This document shows, in pieces, positions 1 through 5,142 of a DNA stretch of 20,363 nucleotides; the stretch's first letter is position 1, and each line of letters opens with the position of its first letter. Under the pieces are notes generated by a model that was not told the DNA's origin, ran no database searches, and saw only the letters and a list, made by a program, of their open reading frames with translations. Source of the DNA: CALRGL01 sp964374035 (GTDB taxonomy: Bacteria; Patescibacteriota; Patescibacteriia; UBA9934; GWF2-40-263); contig CAYJWY010000021.1 in assembly GCA_964374035.1 (NCBI GenBank), positions 1 to 20,363 of the forward strand. The letters are read 5' to 3'. Position numbers and translations under genes: made by a program.

Positions 1-30
1 TGTCATCCTGAGTGCACCAGAAGGATGACA
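1..30. repeat. 9-bp inverted repeat (TGTCATCCT / AGGATGACA)
   Basis: Arms TGTCATCCT (1-9) and AGGATGACA (22-30) are perfectly complementary around a 12-nt loop. The sequence resembles the dispersed GTCATCCTGAG-type palindromes found between genes in many bacterial genomes. It may end an upstream transcript, but there is no T tract, so I call it only a REP-like repeat. Confidence 0.6.
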
Positions 31-110
31 GACAACGATGAAATCTTGTTTGTTCGTAAATTAAGAGAAGATACGGGATAACCCACAATGAATTCTCTAA
101 CAGCAAATCT

Positions 111-485
111 ATGAATCCTGAACTTTTGCAAGAGATGAAAGTCAAACTTGAGATCGAAAAGCAAAACCTCGAGACTGAACTTTCAAAATTTTCGCATCGG
201 AATCAAAATCCTTCGGAGATTGAATTTAAAACAGACTTTCCTAATATCGGCGACAAGGAAGACGAAAATGCCTCCGAAGTTGCACAATTTTCAGACAACC
301 TTTCTCTGGAGGGTGAACTTGAGAAGGGGCTTCGTGACGTCGAGAAGGCATTGGAGTTGATTGCATCGGGCAAGTACGGCAAGTGCAAGTATTGCAATAC
401 GGAAATTGACGAACGTCGCCTCATGGCGCGCCCAACGTCCACCTCGTGTATTCAATGTAAAAAAACTCTCACCCAAGAAGTGTGA
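111..485 (+). CDS. TraR/DksA-type C4 zinc-finger protein
   Basis: A 124-aa protein with an acidic, helical N-terminal part (about residues 5-85, likely the coiled-coil hairpin of this family) and a C-terminal C4 zinc finger with C92-x2-C95 and C113-x2-C116. DksA/TraR proteins bind RNA polymerase through its secondary channel and adjust promoter output. Many short CPR versions also exist whose role is untested. The ATG at 111 is the first usable one; an ATG at 88 runs into a stop. The stop codon overlaps the GTG of lspA by 4 nt, so the two genes are translationally coupled. Family assignment is firm; the actual regulatory function is inferred. Confidence 0.85.
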   Translation: MNPELLQEMKVKLEIEKQNLETELSKFSHRNQNPSEIEFKTDFPNIGDKEDENASEVAQFSDNLSLEGELEKGLRDVEKALELIASGKYGKCKYCNTEIDERRLMARPTSTSCIQCKKTLTQEV

Positions 486-946
486 AATCTCTAGGAAGTC
501 ATGTTTATTGGTTTCTTCTACCTATTGCCGCGATCGTATTGATTGACGAATGGCTAAAAAAGATTGGGCTTTTAAGCCTTCCGGACGCCTCAAGCCTTAG
601 CAACCCTTCTTGGATTGAATTCGTTATCCATAAAAACTACGGTATTGCATTTGATATTCCGTTCCGGCTCTGGATCATCATCGTAATCTCGCTCATCATC
701 GGCTATGTATTGCTTGACATTGCGTGGAAGAATTTGCGCACCAAGCCAAACATCAGTTTCTCGGCAATGATGATCGTGCTTGGAGCGCTTGGAAACCTCT
801 ACGACCGCATCACATACGGATTTACCGTGGACTACATCTTGTTGTTTAAACACTCCGCGATCAATCTATCGGATATCATGATTGTGCTGGGTGTTGTGTT
901 TCTTTTGATGAGCTCGAGGAAAAAGAAGTTCACAGATCAGGATTGA
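482..946 (+). CDS. lspA: Lipoprotein signal peptidase (signal peptidase II)
   Basis: A 154-aa membrane aspartyl protease that removes the signal peptide from diacylated prolipoproteins. Four hydrophobic segments are visible (about 6-22, 62-80, 92-104, 126-143). The family signatures are present: N52-Y-G-I-A-F, then G-N105-L-Y-D108-R, and N-L-S-D131, where D108 and D131 are the catalytic pair. The start is GTG at 482, inside the stop of the preceding zinc-finger gene (GTGA overlap), so both are read from one mRNA. The TGA stop (944-946) lies inside the -35 box of the next promoter. Length is normal for the family. Confidence 0.92.
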   Translation: MKSLGSHVYWFLLPIAAIVLIDEWLKKIGLLSLPDASSLSNPSWIEFVIHKNYGIAFDIPFRLWIIIVISLIIGYVLLDIAWKNLRTKPNISFSAMMIVLGALGNLYDRITYGFTVDYILLFKHSAINLSDIMIVLGVVFLLMSSRKKKFTDQD

Positions 947-970
947 CAACGACCTTAGGTTCTGTATAAA
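943..970 (+). promoter_or_regulatory. Promoter of RNA cassette 1
   Basis: TTGACA (943-948), a 16-nt spacer and TATAAA (965-970) form a near-consensus sigma-70 promoter. It overlaps the lspA stop codon. The predicted start is about 976-978, immediately before the leader hairpin. Confidence 0.75.
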
Positions 971-975
971 TGTGA

Positions 976-1053
976 CTAGCTGAGTGAGGGGTTTCATAAC
1001 CTCCATTCTCGGTGTTGCAGGAATCCAATAGGATAAGTACTACTGGATTTTTT
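976..1053 (+). ncRNA. Leader RNA 1: anticodon-arm-complementary hairpin plus terminator
   Basis: A roughly 78-nt leader that starts at the promoter above and ends in a T tract. Segment A (CTGAGTGAGG, 980-989) and segment B (CTCGGTGTTG, 1008-1017) can pair with each other (CTGAG with CTCGG, one wobble), and an inner stem GGGGTT/AACCTC closes on the loop TCAT (994-997). A is also complementary over 10 bp to 1119-1128, and B over 10 bp to 1131-1140, of the tRNA-like gene downstream, each with one G.U pair. No coding capacity is evident. The leader has the same layout as leader 2 at 1437-1510. I know of no named RNA family with this layout; function is unknown. Confidence 0.6.
1022..1053 (+). terminator. 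Intrinsic terminator of leader 1
   Basis: AATCCA (1022-1027) pairs with TGGATT (1044-1049). TAG (1029-1031) with CTA (1040-1042) extends the stem past one mismatch, and a run of six T follows. It lies between the leader and the tRNA-like gene, so it would attenuate transcription into that gene. It may also end lspA read-through. Confidence 0.6.
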
Positions 1054-1096
1054 GTTTGCTTAATGTTCTAGAACATCCGTTTCATCCCGGGCTCGT

Positions 1097-1172
1097 GGGT
1101 CCGTGGGTGTAACGGCAACCTCGCTCAGTTCGACACCGAGAGATACGAGTTCGATTCTCGTCGGATCCACCA
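1097..1172 (+). tRNA. tRNA-like gene 1 (anticodon position CGA; alanine-type acceptor)
   Basis: Exactly 76 nt with encoded CCA (1170-1172). The acceptor stem GGGTCCG/CGGATCC has 7 pairs including G3.U70, with A73. The T-arm is ACGAG-TTCGATT-CTCGT, and GG is present in the D-loop. The anticodon stem CTCAG/CCGAG has an A.C mismatch and encloses the loop TTCGACA, placing CGA (Ser) at 34-36 with an unusual C at 37. There is no long variable arm, so it is not a normal tRNA-Ser; G3.U70 plus A73 are the classic alanine identity elements. The D-stem is weak. I see no separate promoter between the terminator at 1053 and this gene. It could be an active tRNA, a mischarged regulatory tRNA-like RNA, or a decayed gene. 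Confidence 0.6.
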
Positions 1173-1307
1173 GTCCCGCCAAGACAATGGCCCACACTTG
1201 TACCAATGGACCGGGAAGTACCCAGACACTGGTCTCGAAGTAGAGGTGACGATCGTCGACGAGTAAGGCGCGCCGACAGCGACTCACAAAATCTAACACA
1301 TCCACAT

Positions 1308-1343
1308 GGCAACCACACTCAATGTTGCCTCTGGGTGTGTTTT
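1308..1343 (+). terminator. Terminator with a competing hairpin after tRNA-like gene 1
   Basis: CACACTC (1314-1320) pairs with GGGTGTG (1333-1339), followed by TTTT, as an intrinsic terminator. A second stem, GGCAAC (1308-1313) with GTTGCC (1324-1329), overlaps it and cannot form at the same time. This is likely the 3' end of the cassette 1 transcript. Confidence 0.45.
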
Positions 1344-1401
1344 GCTTTTCGGGGCGTATCGCTGACAGATTCACTTCCCGTCAACAATCCACAGACGAAG
1401 A

Positions 1402-1430
1402 TTGACAAACGAATAAAATCCTGTTGTAAT
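1402..1430 (+). promoter_or_regulatory. Promoter of RNA cassette 2
   Basis: TTGACA (1402-1407), a 17-nt spacer and TGTAAT (1425-1430). The predicted start is near 1437, just before segment A of leader 2, the same position relative to the hairpin as in cassette 1. Confidence 0.75.
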
Positions 1431-1436
1431 ATTCTT

Positions 1437-1510
1437 AGTCAGGCGAGGGTTAGTTACCTTCACTCCGGGTGTCAACAAAAATCCACGAGTAATTTCGTGG
1501 GTTTTTGTTT
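1437..1510 (+). ncRNA. Leader RNA 2: anticodon-arm-complementary hairpin plus terminator
   Basis: Second copy of the leader layout. Segment A (TCAGGCGAGG, 1439-1448) is perfectly complementary to 1556-1565, and segment B (CTCCGGGTGTCAA, 1463-1475) pairs over 13 bp (one G.U) with 1567-1579 of the downstream tRNA-like gene. The internal hairpin GAGGGT/ACCTTC brings A and B together. Sequence identity with leader 1 is low, but every feature is kept: promoter spacing, hairpin, the two antisense segments, and the terminator right after B. Function is unknown. Confidence 0.6.
1474..1510 (+). terminator. Strong intrinsic terminator of leader 2
   Basis: A 15-bp stem between 1474-1488 and 1495-1509 (core CCACGA/TCGTGG, one T.G pair) has a 6-nt loop and A-rich/T-rich flanks, so it could work on both strands. 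Its first two bases are also the last two of antisense segment B, so pairing of B with the tRNA-like RNA would reach the base of the terminator. Confidence 0.75.
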
Positions 1511-1533
1511 AACACGACTCCTCCCGGGCTCGG

Positions 1534-1609
1534 GGGCTCGTGGAGGTAACGGCAACCTCGCCTGATTTGACATCCGGAGTTACGGGTTCGATTCCCGTTG
1601 AGTCCACCA
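1534..1609 (+). tRNA. tRNA-like gene 2 (anticodon position UGA; alanine-type acceptor)
   Basis: 76 nt with encoded CCA (1607-1609). The acceptor GGGCTCG/TGAGTCC has 7 pairs including G3.U70, with A73. The D-stem GAGG/CCTC is perfect with GG in the loop, and the T-arm is ACGGG-TTCGATT-CCCGT. The anticodon stem CCTGA/TCCGG has a T.C mismatch; the loop TTTGACA puts UGA at 34-36 and C at 37. As with gene 1, a Ser anticodon is combined with an Ala-type acceptor and a short variable loop. The same 10-mer CCCGGGCTCG lies just upstream of both genes (1086-1095, 1523-1532). The cloverleaf is better than in gene 1. Confidence 0.65.
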
Positions 1610-1652
1610 GTCTTCGCTAAAGCTTCGGCTGGCAAGCCTATAGCCCGGGACC

Positions 1653-1686
1653 AAGTAAATCCACCCATCGAGGTGGATTTACTTTT
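1653..1686 (+). terminator. Intrinsic terminator after tRNA-like gene 2
   Basis: A 13-bp perfect stem (1653-1665 with 1672-1684, core AATCCACC/GGTGGATT) with the loop CATCGA, followed by a short T run. It ends the cassette 2 transcript before the comM promoter. Confidence 0.75.
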
Positions 1687-1695
1687 GACTTTAGT

Positions 1696-1724
1696 TTGAC
1701 AAACGCAAAAAAAATTCGTAAACT
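1696..1724 (+). promoter_or_regulatory. Promoter of comM-like gene
   Basis: TTGACA (1696-1701), 17-nt spacer, TAAACT (1719-1724). The predicted start is near 1731, giving a 5' leader of about 36 nt that consists mostly of the hairpin at 1739-1765. Confidence 0.75.
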
Positions 1725-1738
1725 GTTTACGAGTAATG

Positions 1739-1765
1739 AAACCTTCCCCTAACTGCGGAAGGTTT
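1739..1765 (+). promoter_or_regulatory. Hairpin sequestering the comM ribosome-binding site
   Basis: AAACCTTCC (1739-1747) pairs perfectly with GGAAGGTTT (1757-1765) around a 9-nt loop. The only Shine-Dalgarno-like sequence, GGAAGG (1757-1762), is inside the stem and 4 nt from the ATG at 1767. Translation would need this stem opened, so it is a plausible translational switch. The short T run means it could also act as an attenuator. Confidence 0.5.
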
Positions 1766-1766
1766 T

Positions 1767-3284
1767 ATGTTTCATGTCACATCCTCTGCCATCATTGGCA
1801 TTCATGCGATTCCGGTTACGGTCGAAACCGACATTTCTTTTGGGCTTCGAGCGTTTACCGTTGTTGGTCTTCCTGACACGACCGTGAAGGAGTCGCGCGA
1901 TCGGATTCGGGCGGCGCTTAAAAATGCTGGGTGTCAGTTTCCTAGAGGGCGCGTCACCGTGAACCTCGGACCGGCGGACGTGAAGAAGCAAGGGCCAGTT
2001 TACGATGTCCCGATTGCGATTTCGATTTTAATTGCGACAGGTGATCTATCGCGCGAGACGATAAAAGACACGCTCATCCTCGGCGAGCTCGCGCTCGACG
2101 GAGCAATTCGTCCGGTCAACGGCGTGCTGAGTGCGGCGATCATGGCGCGAAAAGAAGGAAGGGCAATCATGTTCGTTCCGAGGGTGAATGCACAGGAGGC
2201 GCTTTGCATCGAAGGTATTACTGTTTACGCAATCGACACGTTGCGCGCGCTCGTCGATCACCTCACAGGTACGTTGATTCTCGAGCCTGCGATCAAACAA
2301 GAGATCGTCGAGGATAGAAAGCCTTCGATCAACTTGTTTGATATTCGTGGACAAGAACTCGCAAAGCGGGGACTCGAGATCGCGGCGGCGGGTGCGCATA
2401 ATATTCTTTTGATTGGCCCGCCTGGGACCGGTAAGACATTGCTTGCTCGGGCGTTACCATCCATTCTTCCGTCACTAAGCGAAAACGAAGCGATCGAAGT
2501 CACCTGTCTTATGTCTGTCGCGGGCGAACTACACGGCCAACAAGGTCTCATTCGAACACGACCATTTCGTTCCCCGCATCACAGCGCCTCAGCCGTTTCG
2601 CTTGTCGGAGGTGGGACGTGGCCGAAACCCGGAGAGGTGAGTCTTGCCCATCGCGGTGTGCTCTTCCTCGACGAACTCCCAGAATTCTCGGGCCATGTTC
2701 TGGAACACTTGCGTCAGCCGCTCGAAGACGGACAAGTCACGATCTCGCGCGCGATCGGCACAATGCAATTCCCCGCACGCTTCCTTCTCGCTGGCGCGAT
2801 GAACCCGTGTCCATGCGGCTATCTCAACGATCCAAAACGGCCGTGTGTTTGCTCGCTCTCCCAAATCCAAAAATATAAAAAGAAAATCTCCGGTCCACTG
2901 CTCGATCGTTTCGATCTTACAATTGAAGTGCCAAACGTAAAGATCGCCGACCTGCAAGACGGTCGCGTCGCGGAGACCTCGAGCGATGTTCATGCGCGTG
3001 TCTTGCACGCACGCGAGCGACAACGTTTTCGTTTCAACGATGCGAGCATCCTCGTGAACAACGAAATTCCGCCAGACAAAATAACCGCCTGGTGCAAAAT
3101 GAACACGCAGGCGGAACACCTCTTACAAGAAGCCTTCACAAAACAACGCCTCAGTGCGCGCGGCTACTTCCGCACACAGAAAGTCGCGCGAACGATCGCG
3201 GACTTGGCCGCGTCGGAACTGATTCGACCGGAACATATCGCCGAGGCGTTGCAGTTCAAAGAATTCTCGCAACAGCAACACTGA
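1767..3284 (+). CDS. comM: ComM/YifB-family Mg-chelatase-like AAA+ ATPase
   Basis: A 505-aa protein of normal family length. The N-terminal half (1-165) is the ChlI-type S5/Lon-like domain (GLPDTTVKESRDRI, NLGPADVKKQG). The AAA+ module follows: Walker A GPPGTGKT at 217-224, Walker B GVLFLDE ending at D302-E303, and a Cys cluster C-P-C...C-V-C after AMNP. The C-terminal domain contains the conserved RLSARGY...RTIADL segment. In Gram-negative bacteria ComM is a hexameric helicase that extends branch migration during integration of transformed DNA. CPR genomes often carry it with type IV pili and ComEC, which are not in this window. It is monocistronic, behind its own promoter and the SD-hiding hairpin; the next gene converges 4 nt away. 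Confidence 0.93.
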   Translation: MFHVTSSAIIGIHAIPVTVETDISFGLRAFTVVGLPDTTVKESRDRIRAALKNAGCQFPRGRVTVNLGPADVKKQGPVYDVPIAISILIATGDLSRETIKDTLILGELALDGAIRPVNGVLSAAIMARKEGRAIMFVPRVNAQEALCIEGITVYAIDTLRALVDHLTGTLILEPAIKQEIVEDRKPSINLFDIRGQELAKRGLEIAAAGAHNILLIGPPGTGKTLLARALPSILPSLSENEAIEVTCLMSVAGELHGQQGLIRTRPFRSPHHSASAVSLVGGGTWPKPGEVSLAHRGVLFLDELPEFSGHVLEHLRQPLEDGQVTISRAIGTMQFPARFLLAGAMNPCPCGYLNDPKRPCVCSLSQIQKYKKKISGPLLDRFDLTIEVPNVKIADLQDGRVAETSSDVHARVLHARERQRFRFNDASILVNNEIPPDKITAWCKMNTQAEHLLQEAFTKQRLSARGYFRTQKVARTIADLAASELIRPEHIAEALQFKEFSQQQH

Positions 3285-3288
3285 TTCG

Positions 3289-3672
3289 CTATCGATAACG
3301 CGCCACCAAGTAACCAGCAAGCAAGAAAAGAATCCAAACAACGGCGAGGACATCCATCAACTTCATTCGTTTCGTAAACTCTTCCCACGAGGCCCAGCCA
3401 CCTTGCTTCCAAGACCAACGACGACCGAAAAAAATACACGCAAACAACGCCACAAGACCAACACCAGGGATAAGCGAAATTAAAAACCATACATACAACC
3501 TCGAACCAAACGCCCAACCTTGGGTAAACAACAGTGCGCCAAGCGACGGAGAGCGAAGATACCGTGCTCGCACGTCCTCATCAGGTTCGAGAACCAGATG
3601 CATGCCGCACCCTACGCATGTTTTATTCCACTCTTCGATGTGTGCCTTGCAAGACTTGCAGACTCGGTTCAT
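3289..3672 (-). CDS. Zinc-ribbon membrane protein, function unknown
   Basis: A 127-aa protein. The N-terminus is a zinc ribbon with C5-x2-C8 and C19-x2-C22. It is followed by two or three hydrophobic segments (about 46-85, which can hold two passes around GWAFGSRLYVW, and 105-126), separated by a basic/aromatic loop. I do not recognise the family; small zinc-ribbon membrane proteins are common in CPR genomes. The ATG at 3672 is preceded by an A-rich stretch rather than a clear Shine-Dalgarno. It is downstream of the M23 peptidase gene on the same strand, with a structured spacer between, so it is probably the last gene of the rnhB-M23 transcript. It converges on comM with a 4-nt gap and no visible terminator. 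Confidence 0.7.
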   Translation of the reverse strand: MNRVCKSCKAHIEEWNKTCVGCGMHLVLEPDEDVRARYLRSPSLGALLFTQGWAFGSRLYVWFLISLIPGVGLVALFACIFFGRRWSWKQGGWASWEEFTKRMKLMDVLAVVWILFLLAGYLVARYR

Positions 3673-3682
3673 ATCTTTTTTT

Positions 3683-3744
3683 GGTAGTCCATGACTTGAG
3701 CTAGGTTCTAGATGTTCGAACCCGAAATAGCGTCTGAGGCTACC
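3683..3744 (-). promoter_or_regulatory. Nested stem-loop in the spacer before the zinc-ribbon gene
   Basis: Three nested stems: GGTAG-T-CC (3683-3690) with GGCTACC (3738-3744), GCTA (3700-3703) with TAGC (3728-3731), and GGTTC (3704-3708) with GAACC (3718-3722). On the minus strand an A-rich run and the ATG of the zinc-ribbon gene follow directly. There is no T tract in the transcribed direction, so it is not an ordinary terminator of the M23 gene. Confidence 0.4.
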
Positions 3745-3747
3745 GAA

Positions 3748-4992
3748 TTAACGAACATAATCGAGCGGATTCTGGAACTTTCCGTTCTTGATAATTTCGA
3801 AGTGCAAATGTGTTCCGGTTGATCGACCGGTAGTACCGGTGACACCTAGCGCCTGACCTGCGTTGACGACATCTCCGAACGATATGGTCAGTTTTGAGAA
3901 GTGAGCGTATCGCGTCATGTATCCATCTCCGTGATCAACTTCGACACTCAGGCCGTATCCACCCTTCCATCCACTAAAGACAACCTTTCCGTCGCGCGCA
4001 GCATAATTCAAGGTCGAGTAATCACCGTCAATATCAAGACCTGTGTGCTTCCATCCAAAGTATTGCGTAATAACACGCCAATCGGTCGGCCAGACCCAGC
4101 CTGAAACAACGGGATTCTTGCTTGGCGGCGTAAAGAGATTTTTCACGGACGTCGACCTTGGGGTCAACGCGGAAACCGTCAGAGGCTCACCGCCTGGAAT
4201 AAAAAGATCAACACCGATCTTGAGCCTATCAGCACTCGCGAGTTGATTCTCCAAGAGAATCTCGTTTAGGTCGATGCTGTATTTGCGCGCAATGCTCGAG
4301 AGGGTGTCACCGGAACGCACGGTGTGTGTTACGCCGTCTTTTTGCATGATCTTCAACGTATCTCCCGGACGAATCGTACTCCTAAACGAGAGCTGATTCG
4401 CCCAAAGAATCGTGCTCAAATTTAAACCATAGCGGTCGGCAATAGCACCGAGCGTATCTCCTTCTCGAACAATATACTGCTCAACACCCGCGCGTGTCGA
4501 TACAACGCGTGATCTCGACGTTGTTGTCTCACCATCTTGCGGAGTGACATAGGGCTCGCCTAGAAAATCCGGATCGATATAGGAACGAGCGTCTGCGAGT
4601 GTGTCTGAAATGTAACGCGTTGTGCCGCCCAGCGTGACGACACGATCCGATGCCTGCACCACATCAACCGTTTGCGTCGTATCTGAAACAACAAGCTGAT
4701 ACAGCAAACTCTGTTGACCAATGCTCTCGGCTCGTACACGACGAGTGTTGATGTTCACACTTACAACAATCATGACAATCATGACGACAATGGCGTGGGC
4801 GACGAATCGATTTGTGACGATGGAAAGGAATCGATGCTTGGTTGGTCTCGTTAACCGTCCGACGAACCTGCGCATCAGCAATAAGCTTCGATACAACGGT
4901 ACTCCAACAAAACGAATGAAAAACAGCCCCACATCGTGAAGCGGTTTAAACAGGCCTCGCAAGAACGTCCCATGATTCTTGATCCAGATCAT
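3748..4992 (-). CDS. Membrane-anchored LysM/M23 peptidoglycan endopeptidase
   Basis: Numbering from the ATG at 4992 gives 414 aa. A basic N-terminus is followed by one transmembrane helix (about 64-80), a linker, LysM 1 (about 173-215, YIVREGDTL), LysM 2 (about 223-265, HTVRSGDTL), and a C-terminal M23 domain with H316-x3-D320, H364 and the H395-L-H397 motif. These are the zinc ligands and active-site His of LytM-type enzymes, which cut peptide cross-bridges in the wall. The enzyme should face the cell exterior, with LysM repeats binding glycan. The frame stays open upstream to a TTG at 5109, but that TTG is the -35 box of a near-perfect promoter, so I prefer the ATG at 4992. No strong Shine-Dalgarno is visible. 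It lies downstream of rnhB on the same strand. Confidence 0.85.
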   Translation of the reverse strand: MIWIKNHGTFLRGLFKPLHDVGLFFIRFVGVPLYRSLLLMRRFVGRLTRPTKHRFLSIVTNRFVAHAIVVMIVMIVVSVNINTRRVRAESIGQQSLLYQLVVSDTTQTVDVVQASDRVVTLGGTTRYISDTLADARSYIDPDFLGEPYVTPQDGETTTSRSRVVSTRAGVEQYIVREGDTLGAIADRYGLNLSTILWANQLSFRSTIRPGDTLKIMQKDGVTHTVRSGDTLSSIARKYSIDLNEILLENQLASADRLKIGVDLFIPGGEPLTVSALTPRSTSVKNLFTPPSKNPVVSGWVWPTDWRVITQYFGWKHTGLDIDGDYSTLNYAARDGKVVFSGWKGGYGLSVEVDHGDGYMTRYAHFSKLTISFGDVVNAGQALGVTGTTGRSTGTHLHFEIIKNGKFQNPLDYVR

Positions 4993-5080
4993 GGATCGCA
5001 GAAATCCAAGGGCGATGCGAACGAAAAATTGTTTGAGGGAAATCTTGATAAAATGGATGACGTCAGTGTCAAACGTGAAA

Positions 5081-5109
5081 ATAGTAGCGAAAAAACGCTG
5101 TTTCGTCAA
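5081..5109 (-). promoter_or_regulatory. Promoter of the LysM/M23 gene
   Basis: On the minus strand, TTGACG (5109-5104), a 17-nt spacer and TACTAT (5086-5081). The flanks TTGACGAAA and TTTTTTCGCTAC are repeated almost exactly at the promoter at 10101-10129. The predicted start near 5074 leaves a leader of about 80 nt before the ATG at 4992. Confidence 0.65.
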
Positions 5110-5142
5110 ACGAATATTGATAAATACGCTCTTGAAAAAACA

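Noticed and set aside
1060..1374. Open minus-strand frame of 104 codons across tRNA-like gene 1
   Set aside because: It is largely the reverse complement of the tRNA-like sequence (WVDPTRIELV-type peptides are a known artefact of tRNA antisense frames), has no ribosome site, and overlaps better-supported RNA features.
1206..1565. Plus-strand 119-codon frame between the cassettes
   Set aside because: Runs through a promoter, a leader, a strong terminator and part of tRNA-like gene 2; composition is not protein-like.
1097..1609. Reading the tRNA-like genes as tRNA-Val (GAC in both loops)
   Set aside because: GAC would fall at positions 35-37; shifting the frame destroys the anticodon stem and, in gene 1, puts C at 33.
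943..1609. T-box riboswitch or tmRNA
   Set aside because: There is no T-box UGGN bulge matched to the ACCA end and no aminoacyl or synthetase gene downstream; no tmRNA tag frame or split acceptor arrangement is present.
1534..1609. Recoding of TGA as sense codon, from a frame across tRNA-like gene 2 similar to the one in gene 1
   Set aside because: traR-like, lspA and comM end at TGA in the expected places, and the frame similarity is explained by tRNA sequence.
1450..1668. Open minus-strand frame of 72 codons across tRNA-like gene 2
   Set aside because: Same artefact: NGNRTRNSG-like peptide from the antisense of the T-arm and anticodon arm; also covers two terminators.
2589..3119. Long antisense frame inside comM (176 codons)
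   Set aside because: Shadow of a clear AAA+ gene with intact Walker motifs; no start signals of its own.
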